A stretch of DNA of 64,000 bases from Uloborus plumipes (lineage: Eukaryota; Arthropoda; Arachnida; Araneae; Uloboridae): positions 1-64,000 of the forward strand of contig JAXGGA010004720.1 of the NCBI GenBank assembly GCA_038373865.1, in the 5' to 3' direction. Positions 47,361 to 60,300 of the stretch are shown piece after piece. The notes beneath the pieces are model-generated. The model was not told the DNA's origin. It was given only the letters and a program-made list of their open reading frames with translations, and made no database searches. Position numbers and translations under genes: made by a program. How positions within the stretch are numbered: position 1 is the first letter of the stretch; every line of letters starts with the position of its first letter.

Positions 47361-48239
47361 ACAAAATATATTCATACATTTCTTAATGAAAAAAAATTAC
47401 TATTGTCAATATTTATTATGAATATCATATACTAATAGTCAATATATAGAAATAATTTGCTGTTTATTCTTTTTTATACAATTAAGTATATAAAAAAACT
47501 AGTTGAACTTGCGAAAATTGGAAATGGACAAGCGTTTTTGTCTTGATTCTCATTTTTAAAGTCTTATATAAAAATAAATAAATACATTTTAACAACTTTT
47601 GAGTGATAGAATTTTTTTTGGGGGTATTTATTGCAGAAAATAATTGTTCGCATTGAATTTAAAATATAAGTTATGCTTCAAAATCGTCTCTTTAACCTCC
47701 GGACAGCAAATGTAAGCAATTTTAAAAATGACCATATAAATTAACCTTCCAACTGGAACATTACGTCGAAACCAAATTTACTAATAAACGATTGTACAGT
47801 GCGATGCAAAAGTTTAGACAAAATGCAAATATATAAATAAAAAGAAATGCTTTCAAATTTCTACTGTAGGTCGACAATATGGTCCCAAATACGTGTCTGG
47901 AGTTTGTAAAAGTATAACCGAAACGAAAATCGGAAATTACAGAAGACATTTGAAGGACCAGGGGGAAAAAAGATGAAAGTCACTTTTTCGTCAATTTCGA
48001 GATATTAGAGCTATTTAGGGGCTATGAAGGATTAATATCATCTGGTAGAACAACAAGGGGGAAAAAAGATGAGAATCGACAGAAATGTGCATGAAAACTC
48101 TATTAAATACAAAGGGAGTTACTAGAGATTAAACTTTGTTCTCCGTTTTTCTAGAAATCGCTCCTTGGTCACTTTTATCCTTTTTCTCCTTGGATCTTCA
48201 TTTGTTTTGCTACCGCAAAAGTTTAGACACAAGTCCGAT

Positions 48240-49310
48240 TTTATGCAAATATCTCGTGGAATGTGATTGGTGGAAGAAAGGTAGGACTTTCCTCTTCGAA
48301 TATTAAGTGCAGAGATTACTGAATGAATAATCAAAATCCCTAAATCACTGTAGTTCTCATGTAAAGAAGATGTAAAAGTTTGGAAGCCGAAATTTGAAAA
48401 TGAACCCGCTTTTGCTAATTTCTCGTCTTTTAAATTGGTCCTAGTATGGTAGTACATTTTTTTTACTTCGCGGAGAGCAAATTCAGACATGCGTATTGAT
48501 CAAAAAGGCCAAGAAAAATTATATTTCTTGAGGATGAAGGAATTAAAAAAAAAAAAAAAAAGGCTCGAACTGACGATTCGCCCCTTAATCCTGAAAAACT
48601 TCAACTTTGGTCAAAAACAGCACGTGATAGCATAAAGAACAACTAAGTCGGGATGCATAAAAAGAACAAAAACAAAATTGAGCTTGAGCCTTTTTGGAAA
48701 CAGTCACAAATAAACCAGATTTTAATGGTAAAAGCAGCACATCATATGCTCAAGTCACGCAAAGAGAACTATAATAAATCTAGGCCATCCAAATTTTAAT
48801 AATTTTCATTAGAGGAAGTAACATTCCTTTTTTAATCACGATGATACATGTGCCTCTTTTCCCATTAAAATCTGGCTTATCTGGGAAACTATTTCCGAAA
48901 AGGCTCAAACACAATGGTTTGTTTTTTGATGCATCCCAATTCAGTTGCTCATCTACAAATGCAGTAACGTGCTGTTTTTGATCCAAGTTGAAGCTTTGTA
49001 GGATTAATGGGCGAGTTGTCAGTTCGAGCCGTTTTTTCAATTCCTTCATCCTTAAGGAATATAGTTTTTGTTGGCCTTTTTGATCGATACTTATGTCTCA
49101 ATTTGCTCTCCACGAAGTAAAAAACAACGTACTACCATACTAAGGCCGATTTAAAAGACGAAAAATTAGCAAAGTGCGTTCATTTTCAAATTTCGTCTCC
49201 TAAACTTTCTCATCTTCTTTACACGAGAACTACAGAGATTTTGAGATTTTCATTATTCATTGAGAAATCTCTGCACTTTATAGTCGAAGAAAAAAATCCC
49301 GCCTTATTAC
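48240..49310. repeat. Diverged inverted repeat, about 0.4-kb arms
   Basis: The arms are about 48240-48640 and 48950-49310. Shared pieces include AAAAAGGCC, GGAGAGCAAATT, TAGTATGGTAGTAC and TCGTCTTTTAAAT in inverted order. The 122-residue minus-strand open frame at 48122-48490 lies in one arm and is probably not a gene. A Tc1-like end (CAGTGCGATGCAAAAGTTTA) starts at about 47799. Confidence 0.72.
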
Positions 49311-49320
49311 TGTACATTTA

Positions 49321-49464
49321 GGGCCCTGTTCCACATTGACGTTAAGCAGAAAAATAAAGCAGAAACGTAAAATGGATTAAATAGTGTTCCGATCGAAAGT
49401 ACCCGGATTTTCGGTTTCTGACTTCGGTTTCAGTCGCGTTTTCTGCTGATGTGGAGCAGGGCCC
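49321..49464. mobile_element. Harbinger-like MITE, 144 bp
   Basis: The ends are GGGCCCTGTTCCACAT and ATGTGGAGCAGGGCCC, flanked by TTA on both sides (49318-49320 and 49465-49467). A 3-bp TWA duplication is typical of PIF/Harbinger. Confidence 0.75.
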
Positions 49465-50146
49465 TTAGATTTGTCCCTCTTCCACTTTTAGCAGGAAAGT
49501 CCCTCATTTAAGGACTATCTTCCTGCCCAGCTGATTTTTCACACATTTTTCCTGCTTCTTATGTATGTGTTCAAACTTACTGTCAGTACTATAACTACTT
49601 TCGTTAGCTGTCGGGAAGTTGGAAAACTTGAAACGATGGTTTTAGTGTTTCAACTGTAGATTCTTCCCTTTCTTTTGAATGAATTGAGGCATACAATTTT
49701 TTGCATCGTGTCCAACACTATTGTGCTTCTCTGGTGAATTGAGTTATGACTTTGACAATATGTGCCTTTTTTCAGGGAGTTCAGTGAAAAAGGAAAGTTC
49801 TATTGGAGCGGGTAGAAAATGGAATACTATAGGAATGTAATCTAGCTCAATTCAAAACCAAATACACTCCCCTATTACTTACAAAAGAAGCAAACATTGT
49901 CAAGGTCATAGCTCAACGTTCATTTGACGTTTGGCCATTTGCTAGCCAATGAAATCACGTTTCCTATTAACATTGAAACCAGAGGGTAAACAAAAACACC
50001 CCAATTAATTCCCCATAATGTTGATGTAACTAGATAATCGTAGTATAAACTATCACGTTAAAAAACCATGAAGTTGTACACGCTCCAATGATGCTTCAGC
50101 CTGTATCCTATGAACCATATGCGATTCTCTGATTCACACAAATGTA

Positions 50147-50634
50147 ATGGACCCTATTCATGTGACGTCATTGCGGGTATTGACCTAGCCTAGCAGACGA
50201 AATTCCGGTTCTCTGGCGTATATTAACACGCGTATCTTAGCAGCGTAAAAACTCTTATTTCTATTCAAAAAAAAAAAAAAAAAAAAAAAAGTATTTTGTA
50301 GGTTTTTACTTATGAATGATAAAGCATAATGGAGAATGACTCATTTGGAGCGAAATATTCTGTTAATACGAGTATTTTACTGATTTAAAGTCAGTTAGCT
50401 CATCATAGGAAAATGGGTAAAAAGTCACATTGTTTTCCTTCTTTATCACTTTTCTCAAGATTTTCCAGCAATCCTAAACCGATATGGACCCTACACATGT
50501 TCGTTATGTTTATAAATGCCAGTTATTATTAAATAAAACTAATTTACTTAGCATTACTAAGACTGGAAACTGGATGTAAATATCCGCAAACGAAAAGTTA
50601 AATGGACCGTTGCCAAACCATGAATAGGGTCCAT
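50147..50634. mobile_element. MITE with ATGGACCCTATTCATG ends
   Basis: 16-bp inverted ends enclosing about 490 bp, with a long A-run at about 50269-50290 inside. Confidence 0.7.
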
Positions 50635-51148
50635 TTGAGCTCTATTAAAAAAGAAAAGTCAACAAAAAATGCATTGAATTTGTGCAAAATACACACAAAG
50701 GTAAAATGTACGTGAAATTATCACCCCCCCCCCCCAGTTTTCACTTAGCCCCAATTTAGTTCCAAAAATTACCTCAAGCATGGTAATAGAGTTGATTTAT
50801 GCCTACCTCGTGGTTTCATTTGCCTTCACTGACCCTGCAGTAATATAATTTTCTTCAGATTTAAATAAGCTCGGCAGAATTCTAAATTTAGCACCTATGG
50901 CTACCAGTTGATAAGTACTTATGCACAAAAACAATTTCATTTTTTGCGCTCGAAAGCAAAACGAAAGCAAACATACGGTTGCTTGCGCTCAGTTGAATCT
51001 TGAGTCGTGATCTATTTCATGTGAATGTGAAATTAGTTTTTAAATATTTGATTAAATTTCTTCGATACATTTAAAATCTACAATACAACTGAGTATAAAG
51101 AAGACACATGAAGCCTTGTGATTGATAATTAATTATTTAGATGCATTC

Positions 51149-51154
51149 TTTATT
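51149..51154 (-). terminator. Polyadenylation signal of gene B
   Basis: AATAAA on the minus strand about 110 nt after the stop, in a stretch clearly homologous to the gene A 3' UTR. Confidence 0.6.
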
Positions 51155-51261
51155 TCATTTCATACAAATGAATCAAAGTTGGAAATCCAATGAAATTTAT
51201 TTACTCATTTTTGCATAGCTAGTACCAACTGTGAAATCATTCTGAAGTTCCATCTGCACTT

Positions 51262-51348
51262 TCATTTTGTAAAAGCAAACATGCTTTTGTCCTTTGATTT
51301 GCAGTAGCCATCTTCCATGCTTTTTTCAACCAACAAATGGAAACACGC
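51262..51348 (-). CDS. Gene B exon 6 and stop
   Basis: 87 nt encoding ACFHLLVEKSMEDGYCKSKD then KSMFAFTK and TGA. The acceptor is GCTTTACAG. Confidence 0.87.
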   Translation of the reverse strand, partial: ACFHLLVEKSMEDGYCKSKDKSMFAFTK

Positions 51349-54300
51349 CTGTAAAGCAGAAATATAATTTAACTTTGACGCAATAATGTTCATTAAAAGA
51401 ATCATGAATGTGTGTAATTTAAATAATGTAAAATTAACATAAACTAAATTGCAACTAACTATCCTTAATTATTGATGTTTTTATCTTACACTGTAAAAAA
51501 TGTTGTTTTTACAGTATAATACAGCTAATTTCACAGTAATAAACTGTAAAATTGCTAATTTTATAGAAGTAAACTGCAAAATTCCTAGTTTACAGTAATA
51601 AACTGTAAAATCGCATGCATTTTACAATTTTAAACTGGAACCTCTGCTGTATTATATTGTTGTTTTTGCTGTTTTATGGTAAAACTGCTAATTTTACTGT
51701 AATAAACTGTAAAATTGCTATTTTTAGAGTAATAAACTGTATGATATCTATTTTTACAGTTTATTACTGTGCTTTTTTGCAGTGTAGTTTATACGCTTCG
51801 TAAATTACACAACTACTTGGTAGTATACAGTACGCTAATGTTAAGTTGACCACCAATGTAGACGGTGTTCCCCTTTTTTCGTGTAATAGGAAAGGGTAAT
51901 TGCCATTGAATCAGACTTGGGTTGCTTTCCTAGTGACTTTGCAAAGCATTTCAACTCCCAAATCTGTAGCAATTACCCTTTCCTAATACCCGAAAACCGG
52001 AAAACATTGTCATGGTCAGAGTTCAACTTTTCGGAGTTGCATGATGCAGTTGGTTTAGAATGAAAACTAGAGCCTTTATGATACTTCAAAGGTTTACAAG
52101 CAACAAATAGAGAAGGAATTAATAATGTTAACGTAGAGATCATCCAGAAAAGCACTCCCTGATTAACTGAATATCTCGAAAACAAATGAAAATTTTGGAA
52201 TAAAACAAACGGTATGTTCATTGTGAAAGGCGTAAATTTCATGTGCAGAACATTTTAAAATTAGTTACAAAAGTTTTCGACAGGTGGCGTTGGAAGGTGT
52301 AATTGCACTATGAGTGCCTGCAAATAGTGTTTTGAGGGCTGGAGCGATCACTTCTTGTAATGTGAAGTTTAAACAAACTTTTCGAACAAATATAGTTTTT
52401 CTCAGAAATTTCACAGTATACTCACATTATATTCGTCAAGCTTTTCACATTCTTGAAGACCATCAAGAGTTGAGCAAACTTTCTGCAATGAAAACAGAAA
52501 CAATAAAATAAAATTCAGGCTACAGATATCATTTAACAAAAATGATAAGAACTAGTTCTTTCATAGTCGACGTCAAGAACAGGATTATTTCCGGATCTTA
52601 ATTATCCGTCTTTATTGTATCATGATACTTTCGAGCTAATGCGTCACGTAACATGGGTACCGTTCTTTTTCTCTTTCAGGAGCAGAAATGCGCTCAAAGA
52701 AGACTTGACGAATGTTCGAGAATCTTAATGATTTAACTATCGATCATTCAATTGGCGAGGCACTTTACCAGATTTCATGTCCCTACTTCTAACTTCTAAT
52801 TGACTTTTTTTTGACCTGAATTAAAAAGAAAAAACATATAATTACTTTATTTTTACTCCTAGTTATCCCTTGGGCTGTTCAGTGTTCACTATACAACATT
52901 TTATACATTTTTAAGCACTTTTTATTTCTTAAGTAACAGTTTATATTCCGTTGTTCCAATAGTTCGAAATTCGTGCCATAGAGTGTCCTTAGAGCTTGTG
53001 AAAATTTTTATTCATATGGGTCAATGACTTCAGTTACCTGTGCGTTTGCTGATTGTACAAACTTCTTAATTTTACCGTTTTTTAATATTGTTTTTGAAAT
53101 GAGACATTGGAATCCTTAGTTCCAAAAGTGTCGAAAACTTGCATTCTCTCTCAGAATACTATATGGTAACTTTTTGGCATTGTTGGAATGAAGGATTATA
53201 ATTTCTAACGATAAAAAAAAAAACCATGAAAATAAAGAATTGTGTACAATGAACGCTATTGAAGCCTTTGACAAAAATGAACAAAAATTGACACACACTC
53301 TAAGGATACCAATTAGAAAACTTTGGCGCTATAAGAACTATAGAAGCCAATTGCTTATTATAAAAAATATTGAAATGTAACAAATTTTGTGTAATGAACG
53401 GTCCCATAAGCAACTGAAGATATTAACTCAGATCAATAAAAATTTTCCCAACTAACAATAACATAAAGCAACTTTTCCTCGCAATTGGAAATTTGATATA
53501 AAAAAAAAGGAAAATTTTTTGCATATGAAAAAATACTTTCTATGCACCCTAATGTGTTATAGCAGGAATATCCTCCTGTTTTCTACAGAAAGTCGAATTT
53601 TAAACACTTTATGGGGATTGCTGTACAATATATCGACGGGCCACCTCCTAGCCCTGCTTAGCTTATTCTACATATCGCATAAGCAAGTCGCATTTTCTCG
53701 ACCAAATCGAACAATCTCCATAATCTATTTCATTTGCATTAAATTTGATTCTAAAATTCTTTCAAAAGAGCACGAACTCATCCAGCATCGTGATAAAATT
53801 ATGATATTCGTAAAACTTTTTAAATTCCCGGAAACGAGAGACTGAAAGTAAATTAACAGGTTGCCAGAAACTTTACCGCTATGTCACTTTCCTGAATTTT
53901 CTCTGGAATTAAAGAAAAAAAGTTAACCGATAAAATTTGTATTCTTCAGTGTTATACAATTATCAATTATTTTTTCAGTTGCCTTGTTAACGCTACACTG
54001 CATGGTGTTGCCAATTGGATACATGGACAATTTGTCCTCCTTATGAATAGCAGAATGTAGTCATAAGGCAACTCAATGCATAAAAAGCAAGTATTGGGTA
54101 TATTTAAAGCAATTATCACCATTTATCCTCCATACATGGCAGCACTGATCTGTTACATGCTCTTAAATGAATCCATATGGATAGCTTTTAAAATCACATA
54201 AACTACCAAGTTTTGAAATTATTTTTTACAATGAAATATTTTTCTTTGTCTTTTAAAAAAATAACATGAATAAAATAAACATTTATCTTTCGTTTAGGAT

Positions 54301-57300
54301 GCGTTTTACATCAGAATAATTATTTGGAAAAAATCTAGGTCATAATACATGTCTGTAGCCATTTGGCAACATTATGCAGTAAGCATCCAGAGAACACTTC
54401 GATTCATCTCTGTAAATCATGAAGTATGTGCTTTGTTTATGTTTCGCGCTAGCTTCTTTCTCTTTTTGCAAGGTATAGAATAATCATGCGGACCAAAAAG
54501 TGGTACTTTCGGTTGTACTACCGTTTATTAGACATTGCAATTATCAATGCTTAGCAAAAATATCAATAGGGAAAAGCCTTCAAAACGTGTTCATTTTCGG
54601 TTTCAGTTACCACAAACGTTGTGCTTACACGGACAAGTAAAATTATTAATAATTTCAAAATATAGTTTTGAAAAAAACTAAAAAATACGCTTTTACATAG
54701 GAATGCGCTGTGATCATCACGGGTTTCCCTCTGATTTTCAAAACTACTGAATATTCGCCCTTAAGTTTATATGCACTTATAATGCATCAACATGCAATAC
54801 AGTTTAGCCTTTAGTATTAAAAATAATATTAAATATATTACTTTTATATTTGCAGACAACGTAAATTTTATCTTTTATTCAGAGTTACACACATACATAC
54901 ATACAAACAAACCCACATGTGAAGTTAATAAAAGCGTATTAAAAAGAGGGAGACCATTAGCTACAGAGGAACTAAAGTTACAAACCAAAAAAAAAAAAAA
55001 AAGAAAGCTTGCGCTAGAGAGCCTAGAAAAGATATCAGATTTGACAGAATTGATCATAGGAAAGAACACAGTACAAATAAACAATGATGTAAAATGTCAA
55101 AACGTAAAGGATTACAAGAGTATAATGCACCAAATGTTCAATTCCTCTATTTTTTTACAAAAAAAAAAAAAAAAAAAACTGTTTCCAAGACCATCATTTA
55201 AATTTTTTTTTTAATTTTATCTGTTGAATGCATGGATTAGCCATTTGGCAACAAAACTATTTTTAATTAAAAATTGGTGAAAATTTAGAGTTAAATTTTT
55301 AAAAATATTTTTCCATGTTTTTTTATTACATTGACAAACACATATATTTTTTTCTAAAAAAAAAAAAAAACAAATCATGCAGTGTAGGGTTAATCGATTA
55401 AAAAAGTAATTGCAATTAAATTAATCGCAATTAAACCTTTAACTGCACTATGCACTTTTGCACTAACTGCACTTTTAACTGCACAATTTAATTGACTTAT
55501 TGTACGTTAATCGTTTCTCACATTTAAAATCTTTGCAATTAATTTTTTAATTGTCTTGTAAAACAATTAAAACTAACAATTAACTTTATGTGTCAAAAGG
55601 TACAGTGCGGTGCACGGGGTAGAGACCGGAGTATTATTCGATTTCTCATTTACGTTGGAAGTATATACCACATATGTGTGTACAATACACAATAAACATA
55701 CATACGTGTGTTTATTTGCATTGATTTTTCATTTGTTGCAAACACATGTATTTAAATAGCTAGATATTAATATAGTACTCGTCCCCGTCCCAGGTATACC
55801 CGTCGCCTGCACTGCATATTATACAAAGCCAGTAATTTTTTAAAGAGTTAGTTTTAATCAAAATTCACAAAACAATTGTCACTTGTTTATTGTAGGCAAC
55901 TGCAATTAACTAGTAAACTACAACAACCAATTAATCAATTGTTAACTGTTACTACTACAGTTAACAATTAATAAATTGTTAATTATAATTTTCCACAATT
56001 ACAATTAATGAATTGTTAGTCGTTGTGGTTAAGTTTGCCAATTAATCAATTGTTCATTTTTAATTGTCCAAGCAATTAAAATTTGCCCAACACTGGTATT
56101 CGCCATCTGCTTCTCACCATTTTACTCTTATCCAAGTCAAGCACGTGGTTCACGTCAACAAATTGTGCAATTTTTTTTCACATCTAGTTTATCTTTTCTG
56201 TGAAAACTGTACAAAAGTGCAGCTTTAATTTTGAAATGGTCTCAAAATGAGAAATTGAAAAACGTGAAAAATTTTTCCTGGAGAAATAATAATAAAGAAT
56301 GCTTTGAAGTTAATTCTGCCAAATCCTAGTTTTATCCATATATAAAAATGAGTGTATGTATACTTGTTCTCTATACAAATCCACAGTTTGCGTCAGATTT
56401 TCATCAAACTTGACACAGAGGTTCCTTGATGCCCTAGAATTCTCATAGGCGGGGGTCTTGAAATTTTAAAAAATCTAAAAAGCTCAAATTCAAGTTTTTT
56501 GTCAAAAAATGACCCTTTTATATAGGAATCTAGCCTATTATTAGGCCTATTTTTTTAATCGACAAGAGCTTTTAGGTTATCTATATACATAAAAGACTAC
56601 TTCTGAAACCGTATGTCCGGGGTAATCTTCTAAACTACTGGACCGATTTTAACCATTTTTGCACCGTTAGATAGCTACAGTAACAGAGAGCAGGATAAGC
56701 TATAATTTATTTCCAAAAAGCTTAGTTTAAAAAAGTTATTATGGAAAATAGTAAATTTCATTTAATTTCCCCATTAAATAATTAAATTTTCAGTGCATTG
56801 TTGCAAAAATTTGGTTGCCATGCAACAACAATATTAATAGTAATCATGGTGAAAATTTTGAACCTAGGCTTCTCTGGAGTAAGTATGAAATTTATTGCTT
56901 TCTTAGGATTTTTAGATTCATCTGTGTAAGGCCCCAATACAGACGAGCCGGCGCATCAAGATTAAGTTTCACCACTTTGGATCCAGCGCGAGTTTAAGTG
57001 TTTGTCTGGTTGTCTTTTGTGGCCAGTAATCGCGTTTTGGTAATTTTTCACTGTGAGCAATTATTAGCGGCACGTGGATTTGGCAAAGCTCAGCAATGTG
57101 CCAAAACTTTTTTCTGGTAACCTTACTCCACAACAATGAAAAATTGAAAGTAAAAGTTAATGAATTGGATCCAAAGTGGTGAAACTTAATCTTGATGCGT
57201 CGGCCTGTCTATATAGCGGCTCTACATCTGTGCAAATAATCGCTAACGGGGTAAATAAAAAGATAATTGATTTTGGCAACAGTTAGAGAACAGAAAATGT

Positions 57301-60300
57301 TTATAGTCAAAAAATTTCTAAGTTAGGTACGTAAGATGTTTTCATCAATGTAGTCACAAGGATATAAACTAATGATGGGACTTATTTTACGTGTAATGTT
57401 TGGAAATACTTGACTCAGTGCGATTGATTTTACAGGGGGCGACAGAGAAACTTACTGATTTTAATTGGATGCTAATTAGCAGGGAGTGGTTAGAAAGGAG
57501 TGGGAAGAGTCTCATTTTAAAGAGAGGGTCCTGAAGTTTTGTTATCTTATAGTTTAGTTGTCGCCATGCGTTGGACAAAGGAGCAACGAGCGTTCGCCGC
57601 CGAATCTTACTTTTCAAATAATCTTTCAGTGGTCGCCACTCAACGTGCCTTCAGAACTCAGTTGTTCCCATTCTTGGCTGGGAATCGATTGTTTTGTGGG
57701 TGAAAACATTCAGGGAAAGTGAGAGTGTGGCAAACAGAGGCCCAGGAGGTCAACGGATTTCCAGAACCCTAGAAAACGTCGAAAAAGTGAGGGAGTCGTT
57801 TTTGCGCTCTCCCAGGCGTTCGGCGCGTAAACACGCTGCTGCTTTGGGGATTTTTGATTGGACACTGAGATGAATTCTTCACAACGAACTCCAGTTTCAT
57901 CCCTACAAACTTGCTGTGGTTCACCAGTTGAGTGATAACGTCTCCTTGAAAGGTGACGTACTGTGGCCGGCCCGCTATTCCGATTTGACACTCTGCTGTG
58001 ACTATTTTTATGGGGGTATCTCAAATCGTCCGTTTACAACGACAAGCCCCGGACCCTGCAACGCCTGGAGAACAACATCCGGCTTGCTATCACCAACATC
58101 CCATCAGTCGATATGCTCGAAAGAGTGCAACAAATCTAGGGTACATAAGTACATCATTAACAGGGGCCGTCATTCTTCCCGATGTAGTTTTTAAATCTAA
58201 CTAATATAAAAATTCAGAATGGGTACCATATCTTATAAAAAGTAGTAAACTGATACATGATGTGCTTTTCCCTTAGTTGACTTTTCAATTCTGCAAGTTT
58301 CTCCGCCCCACCCTGTACCAAGCTTATAACATTTCCGATTTACCTAAACATTATTTGTAGCTTGCATTTGTAGTTAAGGTGTGTAATACAGTTTTTTAGT
58401 TTGTCCAGCCAGAAAAAATTGCCATTTTTTACAGAAGTAGCCATTGTGTGTATAGATATGCACTTTAATGTTGAAAAATTCATGAACGAGTGTCACTAAA
58501 ACACCATACCAGGCCGAAACCCGGACAGGGCCGGGTACCCGGCTAGTAAATTGATAAAATTTATGGTATTTAAATATTAGCATTTTTCCAACAAAGATTA
58601 AAATTAAAACAATGAATTTTCATTTCAAGGCTCACCTATTTCATTTTAGCATGAAATAAGTCAAAAACAATTAAACTGCTTTTTTTTTTCTTTTCGACTG
58701 ATAGAGATAAACCTTTAAAGCGAGAAAGTAATTTATTTCTGATTTATTAACCTTTCTACCTCGAGGCTCGGAAACAACGATTAAGAAAAACATAAATTTT
58801 TGAATTGTAAGTATATTTAGCTACCACTCTGCAAAAATACCTCCGAAGAAACGGAAAGCAATAGGACAAGTTCATCCTAAGGCAAAAAAACGGCTGAAAA
58901 ACGTGAAAATGAGAGTCCTGAGGAGAGAAATCGAAGACTAGCGACAGTGCACATTAGAGATATGACGGCTAGAGCATTAGAAAGCAATGAGCAGCGTGAG
59001 TATCGTCTAAGAGATCTGAGAGATAGAGCAACTAGATCAAGACAATCGGAGACAGTGAGTCAGCGTCAGTTTCGTTTAAAAGAACAACAAGAGAGAACTA
59101 CTACATCAAGACTAAATTTATTTATTCTTGCGCCTGAAGGTGAAACTAAGAACGTTGTTTATGAACAAGTTTTGCGTTAAATTTTTATTAGAATTTTTTG
59201 AGAAGCTAAAGTTTTATATTAATACGCACCCGGGCAACGCCGGGCATCAAGCTAGTTCATAATAAGAATCGTTCAGTGTTGAGATCTGAGCTATGAATAA
59301 CAAGAGATACTTACAGAAAAGTGTTCTAATATCGGCCCAGCAAAAATTTCTGATAACTCTTCCTGCAGTCAATAGAATAACAACATTTAGAAAAGCGTTT
59401 CACAAAACATATAAACACACATTGGAGATTTTTTCTCGCCTGGTAATAAATATTTTCAATTACTCTAAACTGCTGGTTATTCGTTATAATGAATGCATGA
59501 GTTTACTTTGAAAATTGAAAAATGACGGATCGTTATTAGCCGTAAATAAAACCGAGGAAAGTCTTTTCACATTTATAAATCATGTACTATAGACATAATT
59601 TTTTATCCTGGAATGGATCAATTGCTTTTACGATACTCGTTCATTAATATTCTAACATAACAGCTATAATTTTAGCAGCATTTTCTTGATAATACACGGG
59701 TGTTAATGCAGTTCATTAACTTTCTGACTGCTCATTTTTTTTTAAACAAAGTCTCTAAAAAGTATTATTTTTTTTTGTGTATGAAAAATCAATATGAAAT
59801 GTATGTACTAAATTTACACAAATTACGTTCGAAATTACCCTTAATATGATAAGTCTTATAAAAAAGGCTGAAGCAAAAATTCTACTTCATGTTCTTGACA
59901 CCAAATTCGAGAAACATTACCCCCCCCCCCTTTTTTTTTTGAGCAACAAACAACACACTTTCGATGAAAGAACTTTCTTTACTAAATTAGGAAGTATCGA
60001 GCTAGGACAATGGCCGAGCGGTCAGTTTAAATACTTCAGAAAAATCCTTACTGACGATGAAATAACCGATGAAATTGCGGAATAAGATTTCAAATTATGT
60101 CATGCACGTGAAAATCGCGGCATGAGCAAATTTTGCTACTTCTTCGTTGCTCGTGGAAATCATGGGATAAGCAGCCAGAGAGTTAAGCCAACGTCTTCTT
60201 AATACTAATTGCTTTCTGGTTTTTAGCACAGAACAAAATTTCTCCCTTGGTTTACAACGCACTGCCGTCTATCGGAGTTCTTCGAGACAAGAGAGAAAAC

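Larger units (their letters stand above)
45876..51148. other. Intergenic region between gene A and gene B
   Basis: Contains the gene A promoter region and repeats at 46950-47360, 47798 onward, 48240-49310, 49321-49464 and 50147-50634. No conserved coding exon seen. Confidence 0.5.
56330..59255. mobile_element. Helitron-derived region
   Basis: Starts of Helitron type (CCATATATAAAAATG near 56336; CTATATACATAAAAGAC near 56579). There are two hairpin-plus-CTAG ends (CCGGGTACCCGGCTAG at about 58530-58546 and CCCGGGCAACGCCGGGC ... CTAG at about 59230-59254). A DDE element at 57433-58315 is nested inside. Confidence 0.55.

Noticed and set aside
48122..48490. 122-codon minus-strand open frame
   Set aside because: Falls in one arm of a diverged inverted repeat. 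No motif, and its partner arm does not keep the frame open.
53519..53845. 108-codon plus-strand open frame
   Set aside because: AT-rich composition, no recognisable motif, lies in an intron of gene B on the opposite strand.
53870..53940. Exon-like stretch (acceptor TTAATTCCAG, donor GCG|GTAAAG on the minus strand)
   Set aside because: No similarity to any exon of gene A or B, and the frames that stay open give only eight residues.
54792..55214. 140-codon plus-strand open frame
   Set aside because: Runs through lysine-rich A tracts and a known homologous intron block. No domain, and no counterpart in gene A.
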